In this document: positions 10,772-22,615 of the stretch, piece by piece
How positions within the stretch are numbered: the stretch's first letter is position 1
Layout: every line of letters starts with the position of its first letter
Origin: Nemophila menziesii
Taxonomy: Eukaryota > Streptophyta > Magnoliopsida > Boraginales > Hydrophyllaceae
Direction: 5' to 3'
Assembly (NCBI GenBank): GCA_029959085.1
Contig: JARWIR010000039.1
Span: 62,001-126,000, forward strand
DNA length: 64,000 nt
Notes under the pieces: model-generated
What the model saw: the letters and a program-made list of their open reading frames with translations, nothing else
Databases searched by the model: none
What the model was told of the DNA's origin: nothing
Made by a program: the position numbers and the translations under genes

Positions 10772-10788
10772 GGTATAATAATTATACC
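10772..10788. other. Perfect 17-nt palindrome
   Basis: GGTATAAT, one A, then ATTATACC form a perfect inverted repeat in the alpha flank of unit 3. It is perfect in several units, has one mismatch in units 4, 9, 10 and 13 (ATTGTACC), and is changed in units 6 and 12. Could be a dimer binding site; equally a chance feature of AT-rich DNA. Confidence 0.4.
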
Positions 10789-11311
10789 GATACTCGTATA
10801 AGTATCTTTTTCTATTAATATATTTTTCTACCTTTTGGTTAATTGAATAACTTTTGAGTTATCCTTTTTTAATTATAACATATCATATAAAGTTAAATAT
10901 GGTTTATTTTCAATTCTTTATACAATAAGTGCGATTAGTTTTTTTTGTTATTTACATCATTTGTTGAATTTTCAGTTATTTTTATTATCATAACATATTA
11001 TATATAGTTAATTATGATGTATTTTTATTCTTAATACAGTAAGGTGTAATTGTTGTTATTATATAGTTTATTAAATTTTAATACTTTATCTTATTTGAAT
11101 TACTATATATTTAAAAAATTATGATACTAGTAAAATTTGATTTAGATATATTTTATCTTTGTTTATTAAGATTTTGAATTCTTTATTTCCTTAATATCTT
11201 TATTGTATATAGACAAGCAAGAATAAAATATCAAAAGAAAATTTGTCGCCATTACAATCTAAATCATTGACTAGACTTGGCTAAGAAGCAAGAAAACAGA
11301 TCATCATTTTC

Positions 11312-11535
11312 TCAATCTTTCTTCTTCATCCTTTCCAAACTCCTAGATGCAGCTGCTGGAGTATTGGAATGTGAAGATGGATTGGTTAAACTCCCATCCT
11401 GAATGTTACTTCCTTGAAGATTAAGATTATCATAGCTCTTGTTGAAGAAATTATTATGTGTCATCATTATTTTACGTTTCTTGTTGTACGCATTATCTGG
11501 TTTAGCTATTTGGATTGAACTCCGATATGCCTCAC
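11312..11535 (-). pseudogene. Terminal exon with 49-bp deletion (unit 3)
   Basis: The exon is 224 bp instead of 273. Forty-nine bases are lost between GCTATTT and GGATTGAAC, with ATTT at the end of both the kept flank and the lost segment. Read from the splice acceptor, the frame now hits TAG at codon 10 (11506-11508). A longer open frame can be drawn to 11548, but only by starting at a TTG inside the intron, so it does not represent a spliced product. The part downstream of the deletion still matches residues 26-90 of the open copies. The same deletion is in units 7 and 9. Confidence 0.6.
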
Positions 11536-12386
11536 CTGAACAAGTCAAACAAGATACAAAATGTTAAAAAAAACACAAAAAACTAAAATATGTGGATTCA
11601 CTTAATATATCATATATAAATCATTTTAAATTCCCCAACCCTTGACCAGAAAAAAAAAAACCCATATTATTTTGTCGTATTAAAATGACTACAACCTTAG
11701 ATAAACAACATTATACATTAGTCTATTATGTCTTTATAATTTTATCAAATAACCCTTGAATCCATTTAAGTCTAAAACAAAATCATGTTCTCCCTCAATT
11801 TATTTAAAAACTAATTTTATACAAACCCCACATAGCTGCAACATTACGTGGTAAGAAAATCAAGCAAAGTGCACTTTTTATGTAAATTAACATCCAAATA
11901 CAAAACAATTAACAAAGAAAAATTAAAATACAAATTAACCAACGAAATTTAGCTTTGAAATAAGATGTAAAAATTGGTTTTTTAGAAAAGGAGTTGTAAA
12001 CGGGGCAGGAGAGCATATATCCATTATAAAAAAGAAGACATAATTTTAGATCCAATAAATAAATAAACTATTTACAAGGGATCAATGCAAATAGATAAAT
12101 AAAATCAAACCTGACCAAAATTTGTGCCTTATTGAAATGGAATGGTCATCAATCAGAAAAAAGAAACACTTGACTGGAAGGAAGAAGATCGACCGAGAAA
12201 AAAGAAAAAAAACATTGAAAAAAGGATTCATCAAAGTATTAAATATATGTTAAGTAATAATTAGAAGAAAATGATACATATAGTACAGAGTACTGATTAT
12301 TTTGTGTTTGTAATGTGTTATTTATATCTTGGAAAGGGTGGAGCCTAAAGTTGGATATTAGTTCGATATTGGGAAAGCAGGCGGCG

Positions 12387-12535
12387 CTAGGGTTTTTGAT
12401 ATCATAAATGAAAGAAGATGATATATAAGGCTATCAACCAGATGAACCCAGAACACAGTACAAACGATCCTAAAAACCAAACACACCTTTGATGGCCCAA
12501 TAGGTTTCAATATTAATTTTTCTTGGGCTTGGGCC
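12387..12535 (-). promoter_or_regulatory. Site II / TATA / telo-box promoter, unit 3
   Basis: Telo-box at 12387-12395, TATA-like CTTATATATC about 25 bp upstream on the minus strand, and paired site II words ending at 12535. Structure matches unit 2. It sits ahead of a broken terminal exon. Confidence 0.57.
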
Positions 12536-15500
12536 AATATATAGATTTGGACTAGCTTGATGACTATATTTTATAAACGTTGGCAAATTAGCTTTGTCTC
12601 TGGTGAAGTGACTTAATATTTATTCTCTTGGCACACGCTATTATATAGTATACCACATTCTTATCTTATCTCTCTCGATACAATACACAATCCTAGTCTC
12701 ATGCCTTTTTCAATTTGTGTCCAATCTATCTCGATACTCTTATAGTAAAATAACCTTCAAAGTACTCATTCATCTATCAATATAGTTTGCATTTATATGA
12801 GTTTCAATGTTCTAAAGTGGTTGATGTTTTTACCATGCTTAGTTCATTCTACTCTGTGACTTATATGTGTTTTGAAATGGGTATATAAGGTGACATTAAT
12901 TTTTTGTAATTGCATATAATTTTTTGAATTTTCATACTGTAACTTATTTGAAATAATATACATTTAGGATTTTTTTATGATATTATTAAATTTTGAATTC
13001 TTTTATTTTCTTAATATGTTTATTATTTATAATAGAATAATTATTATGCAAAAAATTTGAGATTAAATTTGACTAGAGTATCAGTTGCTTAAAAGGTTTT
13101 AATACTTTGATTTTATAACTATATGGTTTTTTAGATGGATGAACTCAAGTAGTTACAAGATTCTCAGATACTTTTAATATTGAGACATGAATGAAAGTAC
13201 CGATAATAGAGTTGTTGTCATTAATGATACTAGTTAAACATAATATTTTACATCAAAGTAGATATTGATGATATGTTATTTTACGACATCTTGCATTCTT
13301 AATAAGGATAACACACAATTTATACACTTATGTTTACAAGTTTTGGATTGGTGATAGAATAATAAACATTATCCATGAGCAGAAATAGCGTTTTGAGATC
13401 TCTTGGGTCTTTTTGGGATACTGTTTTGAGATCTTTTTGGGCCTTTTCAAGAAGGTTGTGTCCTTCACAAGTAGAAAATATTTAAATCCATTAGAAAAAA
13501 ACTTTCGATGACACTCTGATACTCAAGTTAATAATAAATTTATGATAAAGTCCTCAAACAAGGGTGCTTATAAGAGGGGTGAAACGGTATATTTTGTACC
13601 ATTTTTAATAATATAGTGGAAATGTTTTACTCTATACAACACATATTTGTAAATATTCCTAGTGTGATTCTTATATATATAACTAAATTATTCTAATATA
13701 TAAGGATGTAAGCACATATTGATCACATTATGTTTTCTTCATTGTAAATTTACGAAGCGCTTGAAAAGTACATTTGAAGACCTTTTATTTTAATATCTTT
13801 ACCAATTTAATGATTAATGACCCATCATCCGAATTTTTTAAGTTGTATATATTCTAGTAAAATTACCACTTAAATATGAATTCATCTTCATTTTTAAGGA
13901 ACTAACCACTCATATTTCAAAGAAAGTATTTAATACAAAATTTGCGGGTTTATTAATATGATCAACAATATAAGATTGTGAAGCGTTTAGACCATTTTGT
14001 CCCTTTACAAGAATGAATATATCGGGTGGGATAGCCTATCTCACCCAAAATAACATGTTATTAGTCCTAATAATAATAATAGTATTGAGAATCATATTCT
14101 GAAACAATTAAATAAACAACCCAATAATAGTCTTAAGGATGGAACTTCAATTCATAGTTCGATCTATCAAAAATATTGCACCTAAAGTACATTTGCTTTA
14201 CTCATAAAAAAAGTGAACTTGATGAAAAAATAACGGAACCAATGCTACGAATATATAACAAAATAATCATTATTTGATTTTTATTTTCATGTTGATGTTG
14301 TAAATTTTTTTTTGTCAAAATATTGTATTTGATATTTAATAGATGGACAGAGAAAATAGAAGTTACTTTTGACAATATAAAAATGATACTACGTGGTTAA
14401 ATGAAAGATTGGACTTGAAATAAATTAAGGCTTTAAGATTTAACTTTAAAAATTGTGGGGCAGGATGTTCTGTGAACAAAAGATATTTTTTTATAAAATT
14501 AAGCTTTGGTCAAAATAAAATATTAAAACTAAGGTAGACAATGGTCTCCCTAATAGGCAGCCATGATTACACAAAAGCAAAAGAGGTTAGTTTCACCCTT
14601 ATCTTGTAAATGAAACCTTTCAGTCCCCTTTTTATGTTTTTCTAAAAATGGTAAGTCTTTTTTTATTGGCATTACATTATTAATTTTATTCCACGTGCCA
14701 CTGTATAATTGATATTAATAAGTAACTATACTGCCTCGTCTTCCATAACAGGACAACACTTATAACATAATGAAAAAACAAAAAAAATATAAAATTGTGA
14801 CAAACTCGAAAAAAATATACGACTTAAATATTACATTTGCAAAATTAGAGACTAATTCCAAGTAAAAATTCAAATGTTAAGTTTGAAGAGTACTAACAAA
14901 ACAATCATCATATTTTTTTTATTCCAAAAATGTCAAGGACTATAACATTTTCATAGAAATACATTGCAAATTATTTTTTAATTTTTATGTGAATTTTTTC
15001 TCCATACTAAATAGACTGAGAACCAAGAATACCCAACTAAAATTTTCAATATAACTAATTCCAATAAATAGAAAATGATATGTTTCCAATAAAGTTCAAG
15101 TAACATAATCAATCAAATTTACAAATAACAATAATACTTTTCTTCCTATCCATTAGAAATATCCAAAATAATGAAAAAGAGTATATCCATTATAAAGGAG
15201 AAATAATAAGCTACTTACAAGAAAAAAAAAAGAATTAAACATTAACCTATGAAAGCTTTTTCAATTGAAATGGAATGATCACTCTAAAACAAAACAACAC
15301 TTAAAGATAATTATTAGAAAAGGATGACACTATATATCAAATTTAAGTACAATTTACTAGTGTGATGTGTAATCTATAGATAAGAAATAGTTAGGGTTAG
15401 AATTTGATATAATAAATAGTTGTGTTATGTGTTATGTACAATTAAAGGTATAATAATTGTACCGACACTCGTATATGTAACTTTTTCTATTAATATATTT

Positions 15501-15989
15501 TTCTACCTTTTGGTTAATTGAATAACTTTTGAGTTATCCTTTTTTTATTATAACATATCATATAAAGTTAATTATGGTTTATTTTTAATTCTTTATACAA
15601 TAAGTGCGATTAGTTTTTTTTGTTATTTACATCATTTGTTGAATTTTCTGTTATTTTTATTATCATAACATATTATATATAGTTAATTATGATGTATTTT
15701 TATTCTTAATACAGTAAGGTGCAATTGTTTTTTTTATTATATAGTTTATTAAATTTTGATACTTTATCTTATTTGAATTATTATATATTTAAAAAATTAT
15801 GATACTAGTAAAATGTGATTTAGATGTATTTTATCTTTGTTTATTAAGATTTTGAATTCTTTATTTCCTTAATATCTTTATTGTATATAGACAAGCAAGA
15901 ATAAAATATGAAAAGAAAATTTGTAGCCATTACAATCTAAAACATTGACTAGACTTGGCTAAGAAGCAAGAAAACAGATCATCATTTTC

Positions 15990-16257
15990 TCAATCTTTAT
16001 TCTTCATCCTTTCCAAACTCCTAGAAGCAGCTTCTGGAGTATTTGAATGTGAAGATGGATTTGTTAAACTCCCATCCCGAATGTTACTTCCTTGAAGATT
16101 AAGATTATCATAGCTCTTGTTGAAGAAATGATCATGTGACATCATTATTTTGCCTTTCTTGTCGTACGTCTGGTTTGGCTATTTCTTTTATCGATGAACT
16201 TGATGTAACGGTAGCTAGGATGGCGTAAGATTAGGATTGAACTCTGATATGCCTCAC
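15990..16257 (-). pseudogene. Terminal exon with nonsense codon and 5-bp deletion (unit 4)
   Basis: Two lesions break the frame. Codon 9 is TAA (16231-16233) where open copies have AAA for Lys. A 5-bp deletion at 16168/16169 shifts the frame in the middle, giving a 268-bp exon. The acceptor CAG|GTGAGG is kept. Both lesions are shared with units 10 and 13, so they arose before the block was copied. The unit has an intact promoter, so a transcript could still be made, but no long peptide from this frame. Confidence 0.62.
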
Positions 16258-17229
16258 CTGAACAAGTCAAACAAGATACAAAATGTTAAAAAAAACACAA
16301 AAAACTAAAATACGTGGATTCACTTAATATATCATATATAAATCATTTTAAATTACAACCCTTGACCGGAAAAATAACCCCAAATTATTTTGTCGTATTA
16401 AAATGACTACAATGTTCTAAATGGCTAATGGCATTCATACATAGAATACTTTTAAAACGGCATTCATATCAATCTGTATATAAGATTTACCATTCCTTTG
16501 ATAAAATTTACTTTTTAATGTATAGAAACATACACTACCTTACATAACCAACATTATACATTAGTCTATTATGTCATTATAATTTTATCAAATACCCCTT
16601 GAATCCATTTAAGTCTAAAACAAAATCATGTTCTCCCTCAATTTATTTAAAAATTAATTTTATACAAACCCCACATTGTTGCAACATTACATGGCAAGAA
16701 AACCAAGCAAAGTGCAATTTTGATGTAAATTTACATCCAAATACAAAACAATTAACAAAGAAAAATTATAATACAAATTAACAACCGAAATTTAGCTTTG
16801 AAATAAGATGTAAAAATTGGTTTTTCGGAAAAGGAGTTGTAAACGGGGAAGGAGAGCTTATATCCATTATAAACAAGAAGAAATAATTTTAGATCCAATA
16901 AATAAATAAACTATTTACAAGGGATCAATGCAAATAGATAAATAAAATCAAACCTGGCCAAAATTTGTCCCTTATTGAAATGGAATGGTCATCAATCAGA
17001 AAAAAGAAACACTTGACTGGAAGAGAAGAAGATCGACCTAGAAAAAAGATAAAAAAATTGAAAAAAGGATGCATCAAAGTATTAAATATATTTTAAGTAA
17101 TAATTAGAAGAAAATGATACATATAGTACAGAGTACTGATTATTTTGTGTGTGTAATGTGTTATTTGTATCTTGGAAAGGGTGGAGCCTAAAGTTGGATA
17201 TTAGTTCGATATTAGGAAAGCAGGCGGCG

Positions 17230-17378
17230 CTAGGGTTTTTGATATCATAAATGGAAGAAGATGTTATATAAGGCTATCAACCAGATGAACCCAGAACACA
17301 GTACAAACGATCCTAAAACCCAAACTCACCTTTGATGGCCCAATAGGTTTCAAAATTAATTTTTATTGGGCTTGGGCC
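17230..17378 (-). promoter_or_regulatory. Site II / TATA / telo-box promoter, unit 4
   Basis: Telo-box at 17230-17238, TATA box CCTTATATAA about 15 bp upstream on the minus strand, and the paired plus-strand site II words ending at 17378. All intact, though the terminal exon it would serve is broken. Confidence 0.57.
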
Positions 17379-18989
17379 AATATATAGATTAGGTCTAGCT
17401 TGATGACTATATTTTATAAATGTTGGCAAATTAGCTTTGTCTCTGGTGAAGTGACTTAATATTTATTCTCTTGGCACACGCTATTATATAGTATACCACA
17501 TTCTTATCTCATCTCTCTCGATATAATACAAAATCCTAGTCTCATACCTTTTTCAATTTGTGTCCAATCTATCTCGATACTCTTATAGTAAAATAACCTT
17601 CAAAGTACTCATTCATCTATCAATATGGTTTTCATTTATATGAGTTTCAATATTCTAAAGTGGTTGATGTTTTAACCATGCTTAGTTCTTTCTACTCTGT
17701 GACTTATATGTGTTTGAAAATGGGTATATAAGGCGTCATTAATTTTTTGTAATTGTATATAATTTGTTGAATTTTCATACTATAACTTATTTGAAATAAT
17801 ATACATTTAGAATTTTTTTATGATATTATTGAAATTTTGAATTCTTTTATTTTCTTAATATGTTTATTATTTATAATAGAATAATTATTATGCAAAAAAA
17901 TTGAGATTAAATTTGACTAGAGTATCATTTTCTTAAAAGTTTTTAACACTTTAATTTTACAATTATGGTTTTTTAGATGGATGAACTCAAGTAGTTACGA
18001 GATTATTAGATACTTTTAATATTGAGACATGATTGAAAGTACCGATAATAGAGTTGTTGTCATTAATGATACTAGTTAAACATAATATTTTGCATCAAAG
18101 TAGATATCGATGATATGTTATTTTACGACATCTTGCATTCTTAATAAGGATAACACACAATTTATACACTTATGTTTACAAGTTTTGGATTGGTGATAGA
18201 ATAATAAACATTATCCATGACCAGAAATAGCGTTTTGAGAACTCTTGGGTCTTTTTGGGATACTGTTTTGAGATCTTTTTGGGCCTTTTCAAGATGGTTG
18301 TGTCCTTCACAAGTAGCAAATATTTAAGTCCATTAGAAAAAACTTTCGTTGACATTATGATACTCAAGTTAATAATAAATTTATTATAAAGTCCTCAAAC
18401 AAGGGTGCTTATAAGAGGTGAAATGGTATATTTTGTACCATTTTCAATAATATAGTGGAAATATTTTACTCTACTGGGAAAAGATCGTTACAACACATAT
18501 TTGTAAATATTCCTAGTGTGATCCTTATATATATAACCAAATTATTCTAATATATAAGGATGTAAGCACATATTGATCACATTATGTTTTCTTCATAGTA
18601 AATTTACGAAGCGCTTGAAAAGTACATTTGAAGACCTTTTATTTTAATATCTTTACTAATTTAATGATTAATGACCCATCATCCGAATTTTTTAAGTTGT
18701 ATATATTCTAGTAAAATTACCAATTAAATATGAATTCATCTTCATTTTTAAGGAACTAACCACTCATATTTCAAAGAAAGTATTTAATACAAAAGTGGCG
18801 GGTTTATTATTATGATCAATAATATAAGATTGTGAGGCGTTTAGACCATTTTGTCCCTTTACAAGAATTAATATATCGGGTGGGCTAGCCTATCTCACCC
18901 AAAATAACATGTTATTATTCCTAATAATAATATTAGTATTGAGAATCATATTCTGAAACAATTAAATAAACAACCCAATAATACTCTTA

Positions 18990-19456
18990 TGTATTGTTTG
19001 GATTCATTTTTTTAAAGGAAAGGAAAGGAAATGATAGGAATAAATTTTCCTTTCTTTTTTTTAAATCCTATTTATAATTAAAGGAAAGTAACTCAATGGA
19101 TTTCAGAATCCTTTCTTTTCCTTTAAGACGTCAGTTATTTAATCCTCCCGTTTTGGAGTCATTTCAAAGGAAAGGAAATGATTATTTTTTTAAATGTCAC
19201 GACTAACCTTGTAATTTTTATTTAATAATATTTTTACATAACACATAAGGTTATAAAGGTATTTTTATGGAAAATAATTCTTTCTTTTCCTTTAACAATG
19301 TGAATCCAAACAAGTGATTCCTGAATTGATTACTTTCTTTTCCTTTATTAATTTTTTTATAATCCAAACATGGTTATCACTTTCCTTTCCATTCCTTTAA
19401 TATTTTTTTATTCCTATCCTTTCCTTTCCTTTGATAATCTGAATCCAAACAATACA
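18990..19456. mobile_element. 467-bp MITE with TTA target duplication (unit 4)
   Basis: The element begins TGTATTGTTTGGATTCA and ends with the exact reverse complement, TGAATCCAAACAATACA. It is flanked by TTA at 18987-18989 and 19457-19459. Empty units read CTCTTAAGGATGG, so one TTA was duplicated on insertion. Inside the 17-bp perfect ends the similarity continues through AAAGGAAAGGAAAGG and ATAGGAATAAA with small indels. The element has no coding frame. A 3-bp TTA duplication fits a PIF/Harbinger (Tourist-like) MITE, but the family is inferred from the duplication alone. Extra AATCCAAACA words at 19303-19312 and 19361-19370 look like subterminal repeats. Confidence 0.85.
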
Positions 19457-21363
19457 TTAAGGATGGAACTTCTATTCATAGTTCGATTTATCAAAAATAT
19501 TGCACCTAAAGTACATTTGCTCTACTCATAAAAAAAGTGAACTTGATGAAAACAGAAAGGAAGCAATGCTACGAATATATAACAAAATAAACATTATTTG
19601 ATTTTTATTTTCATGTTGATATTGTACATTTTTTTTGTCAAAATATTGTATTTGATATTTAATAGTTGGACAGAGAAAATTGAAGTTACTTTTGACAATA
19701 TAAAAATTATACTACATGGTTAAATGATAGATTGGACTTGAAATAAATTAAGGCTTTAAGATTTAACTTTAAAAATTGTGGGGCAGGATGTTCTGTGAAC
19801 AAAGGATATTTTTTTATAAAATTAAGCTTTGGTCAAAATAAAATATTAAAACTAAGGTAGACAATGGTCTCCCTAATAGGCAGCCCTGATTACACAAAAG
19901 CAAAAGAGGTTAGTTCAACCCTTATCTTGTAAATGAAACATTTCAGTCCCCTTTTTATGTTTTTCTAACAATGGTAAGTCTTTTTTTATTGGCATTACAT
20001 TATTAATTTTATTCCACGTGCCATTGTATAATTTATATTAATAAATAACTATACTGCCTCGTCTGCCATAACAGGACAACACTTATAACATAATGAAAAA
20101 ACAAAAAAAAAGATAAAATTGTCACAAACTCGAAAAAAATATAGGATTTAAATATTACATTTGCAAAATTAGAGACTAATTCCAAGAAAAAATTCAAATG
20201 TTAAGTTTGAACAGTACTAACAATTCAATCATCATATTTTTTTTATTCCTAAAATGTCAAGGACTATAACATTTTAATAGAAATATATTGCAAATTCTTT
20301 TTTAATTTTTATGTGAATTATTTCTCCATACTAAATAGACTAGGAACTAAGAATACCCAACTAAAATTTTCAATATAAATAATTCCAATAAATAGAAAAT
20401 GACATGTTTCCAATAAAGTTCAAGTAACGAGTTTTCCAAAATAGGAGAAAATATATTGAAAAATAGAAAAACATAATCAATCAAATTTACAAATAACAAT
20501 AATACTTTTCTTCCTATCCATTAGAAAATATCCATAATAATGAAAAAGAGTATATCCATTATAAAGGAGAAATAATAAGCTATTTACAAGACAATAAAAA
20601 AAAAAGAATTAAACATTAACCTATGAAAGAATTTTCAATTGAAATGGAATGATCAATCTAAAACAAAACAACACTTAAAGATAAACATTAGAAAAGGATG
20701 ACACTATATATCAAATTTAAGTACAATTTACTAGTGTGATGTGTAATCTATATATAAGAAACAGTTAGGGTTAAAGTTTGATATAATAAATAGTTGTGTT
20801 ATGTGTTATGTACAATTAAAGGTATAATAATTATACCGATACTCGAATAAGTAACTTTTTCTATTAATATATTTTTCTACCTTTTGGTTAATTGAATAAC
20901 TTTTGAGTTATCCTTTTTTTATTATAACATGTCATATAAAGTTAATTATAGTTTATTTTTAATTCTTTATACAATAAGTGCGATTAGTTTTTTTTGTTAT
21001 TTACATCAATTGTTGAATTTTCAATTATTTTTATTATCATAACATATTATATATAGTTAATTATGATGTATTTTTATTCTTAATACATTAAGGTGCAATT
21101 GTTTTTGTTATTATACAGTTTATTAAATATTGATACTTTATCTTATTTGAATTACTATATATTTAAAAAATTATGATACTAGTAAAATGTGATTTAGATG
21201 TATTTTATCTTTGTTTATTAAGATTTTGAATTCTTTATTTCCTTAATATCATTATTGTATATAGACAAGCAAGAATAAAATATCAAAAGAAAATTTGTAG
21301 CCATTACAATCTAAAACATTAACTAGACTTGGCTAAGAAGCCAGAAAACAGATCATCATTTTC

Positions 21364-21636
21364 TCAATCTTTCTTCTTCTTCCTTTCCAAACTCCCAGAA
21401 GCAGTTGCTGGAGTATTGGAATGTGATGATGGATTGGTTAAACTCCCATCCCGAATGTTACTTCCTTGAAGATTAAGATTATCATAAGTCTTGTTGAAGA
21501 AATTATCATGTGCCATCATTTTTTTGCATTTCTTGTTGTACGCATTATCTGGTTTGGCTATTTCTTTTATTGATGAACTTGATGTAACGGTAGCTAGGAT
21601 GGCGTAAGATTTGGATTGAATTCTGATATGCCTCAC
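21364..21636 (-). CDS. Terminal exon, open, 90 codons, unknown protein (unit 5)
   Basis: Open from the acceptor to TGA, with I6, C37 (basic run KKCKK), K39, T50, T78 and a KKKK near the end in place of RMKKK. It is nearly identical to the unit 11 exon; the visible residue difference is I6 versus V6. Because the TATA and telo-box are deleted in this unit, own-promoter transcription is doubtful. Product not recognised. Confidence 0.38.
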   Translation of the reverse strand: MRHIRIQSKSYAILATVTSSSSIKEIAKPDNAYNKKCKKMMAHDNFFNKTYDNLNLQGSNIRDGSLTNPSSHSNTPATASGSLERKKKKD

Positions 21637-22539
21637 CTGAACAAGTCAAACAAGATACAAAATGTTAAAAAAACACAAAAGACTAAAATATGTGGATTCA
21701 CTTAATATATCATATATAAATCATTTTAAATTCCCCAACCCTTGACCAGAAAAAAACCCCAAATTATTTTGTCGTATTAAAATGACTACAATATCCTAAA
21801 TGGCTAATGGCATTCATACATTGAATACTTTTAAAACGGCATTCATATCAATGTGTATATAAGATTTACCATTCCTCCGATAAAATTTACTTTCTAATGT
21901 ATAGAAACATACACTACCTTACATAAACAACATTATACATTAGTCTATTATGTCTTTATAATTTTATCAAATAGTCCTTCAATCCATTTAAGTCTAAAAC
22001 AAAATCATGTTCTCCCTCAATTAATTTAAAAACTAATTTTATACAAACCCCACATAGCTGCAACATTACATGGCAAGAAAATCAAGCAAAGTGCACTTTT
22101 TATGTAAATTAACATCCAAATACAAAACAATTAACAAAGAAAAATTAAAATACAAATTAACCAAAGAAATTTAGCTTTGAAATAAGATGTAAAAATTGGT
22201 TTTTCAGAAAAGGAGTTGTAAACGGGGCAGGAGAGCATATATCCATTATTAACAAGAAGAAATAATTTTAGATCCAATAAATAAATAAACTATTTAAAAG
22301 GGATCAATGCAAATAGATAAATAAAATCAAACCTGGCAAAAATTTGTCCCTTATTGAAATGGAATGGTCATCAATATATTTTAAAGAAAAAAGAAAAAAA
22401 CATTGAATAAAGGATGCATCAAAGTATTAAATATATTTTAAGTAATAATTAGAAGAAAATGATACATATAGTATCTTGGAAAGGGTGGAGCCTAAAGTTG
22501 GATATTAGTTTGATACTAAGAAAGCAGGCGAACACTAGG

Positions 22540-22615
22540 ACAAACGATCCTAAAAACCAAACTCACCTTTGATGGCCCAATAGGTTTCAAAATTAATTTT
22601 TCTTGGGCTTGGGCC
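22540..22615 (-). promoter_or_regulatory. Damaged promoter, site II only (unit 5)
   Basis: The site II words remain (GGCCCA near 22574 and the plus-strand pair ending at 22615). The 68 bp that carry the TATA box and most of the telo-box in unit 6 are absent at 22539/22540, where AACACTAGG joins ACAAACG. Shared with unit 11. Confidence 0.55.

Larger units (their letters stand above)
9630..14339 (-). repeat. Array unit 3 (D type)
   Basis: A 4710-bp unit with an intact promoter, a 49-bp deletion in the terminal exon, and a private 125-bp deletion inside the intron (junction 11694/11695). It shares with unit 7 a loss of bases at about 9842 (CTAATATATTACAC instead of CTAATAGGCAGC...). It shares with unit 9 the spacer variants AATTTGCGGG (about 13939) and GAAACGG (about 13582). 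It therefore belongs to the family that seeded both later units. Confidence 0.92.
14340..19662 (-). repeat. Array unit 4 (A type, carries MITE)
   Basis: A 5323-bp unit, longer than its neighbours because of a 467-bp MITE at 18990-19456. About 40 bases are missing in the alpha flank near 15105 (CAAGTAACATAATCAATC; the CGAGTTTTCC... stretch of other units is absent), a lesion shared with units 8, 9, 10 and 13. The terminal exon is broken but the promoter is intact. Units 10 and 13 are near-identical copies, so this is the first A unit of the A-B-C block. Confidence 0.94.

Noticed and set aside
16599..16781. 60-codon plus-strand frame, also 44131-44313
   Set aside because: It lies antisense in the intron, occurs only where A units happen to lack stops, and has no supporting signals.
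18990..19456. Terminator or microRNA precursor formed by the MITE inverted ends
   Set aside because: The paired ends are about 400 bp apart and flanked by a target duplication, so a transposon is the simpler reading; no precursor evidence exists.
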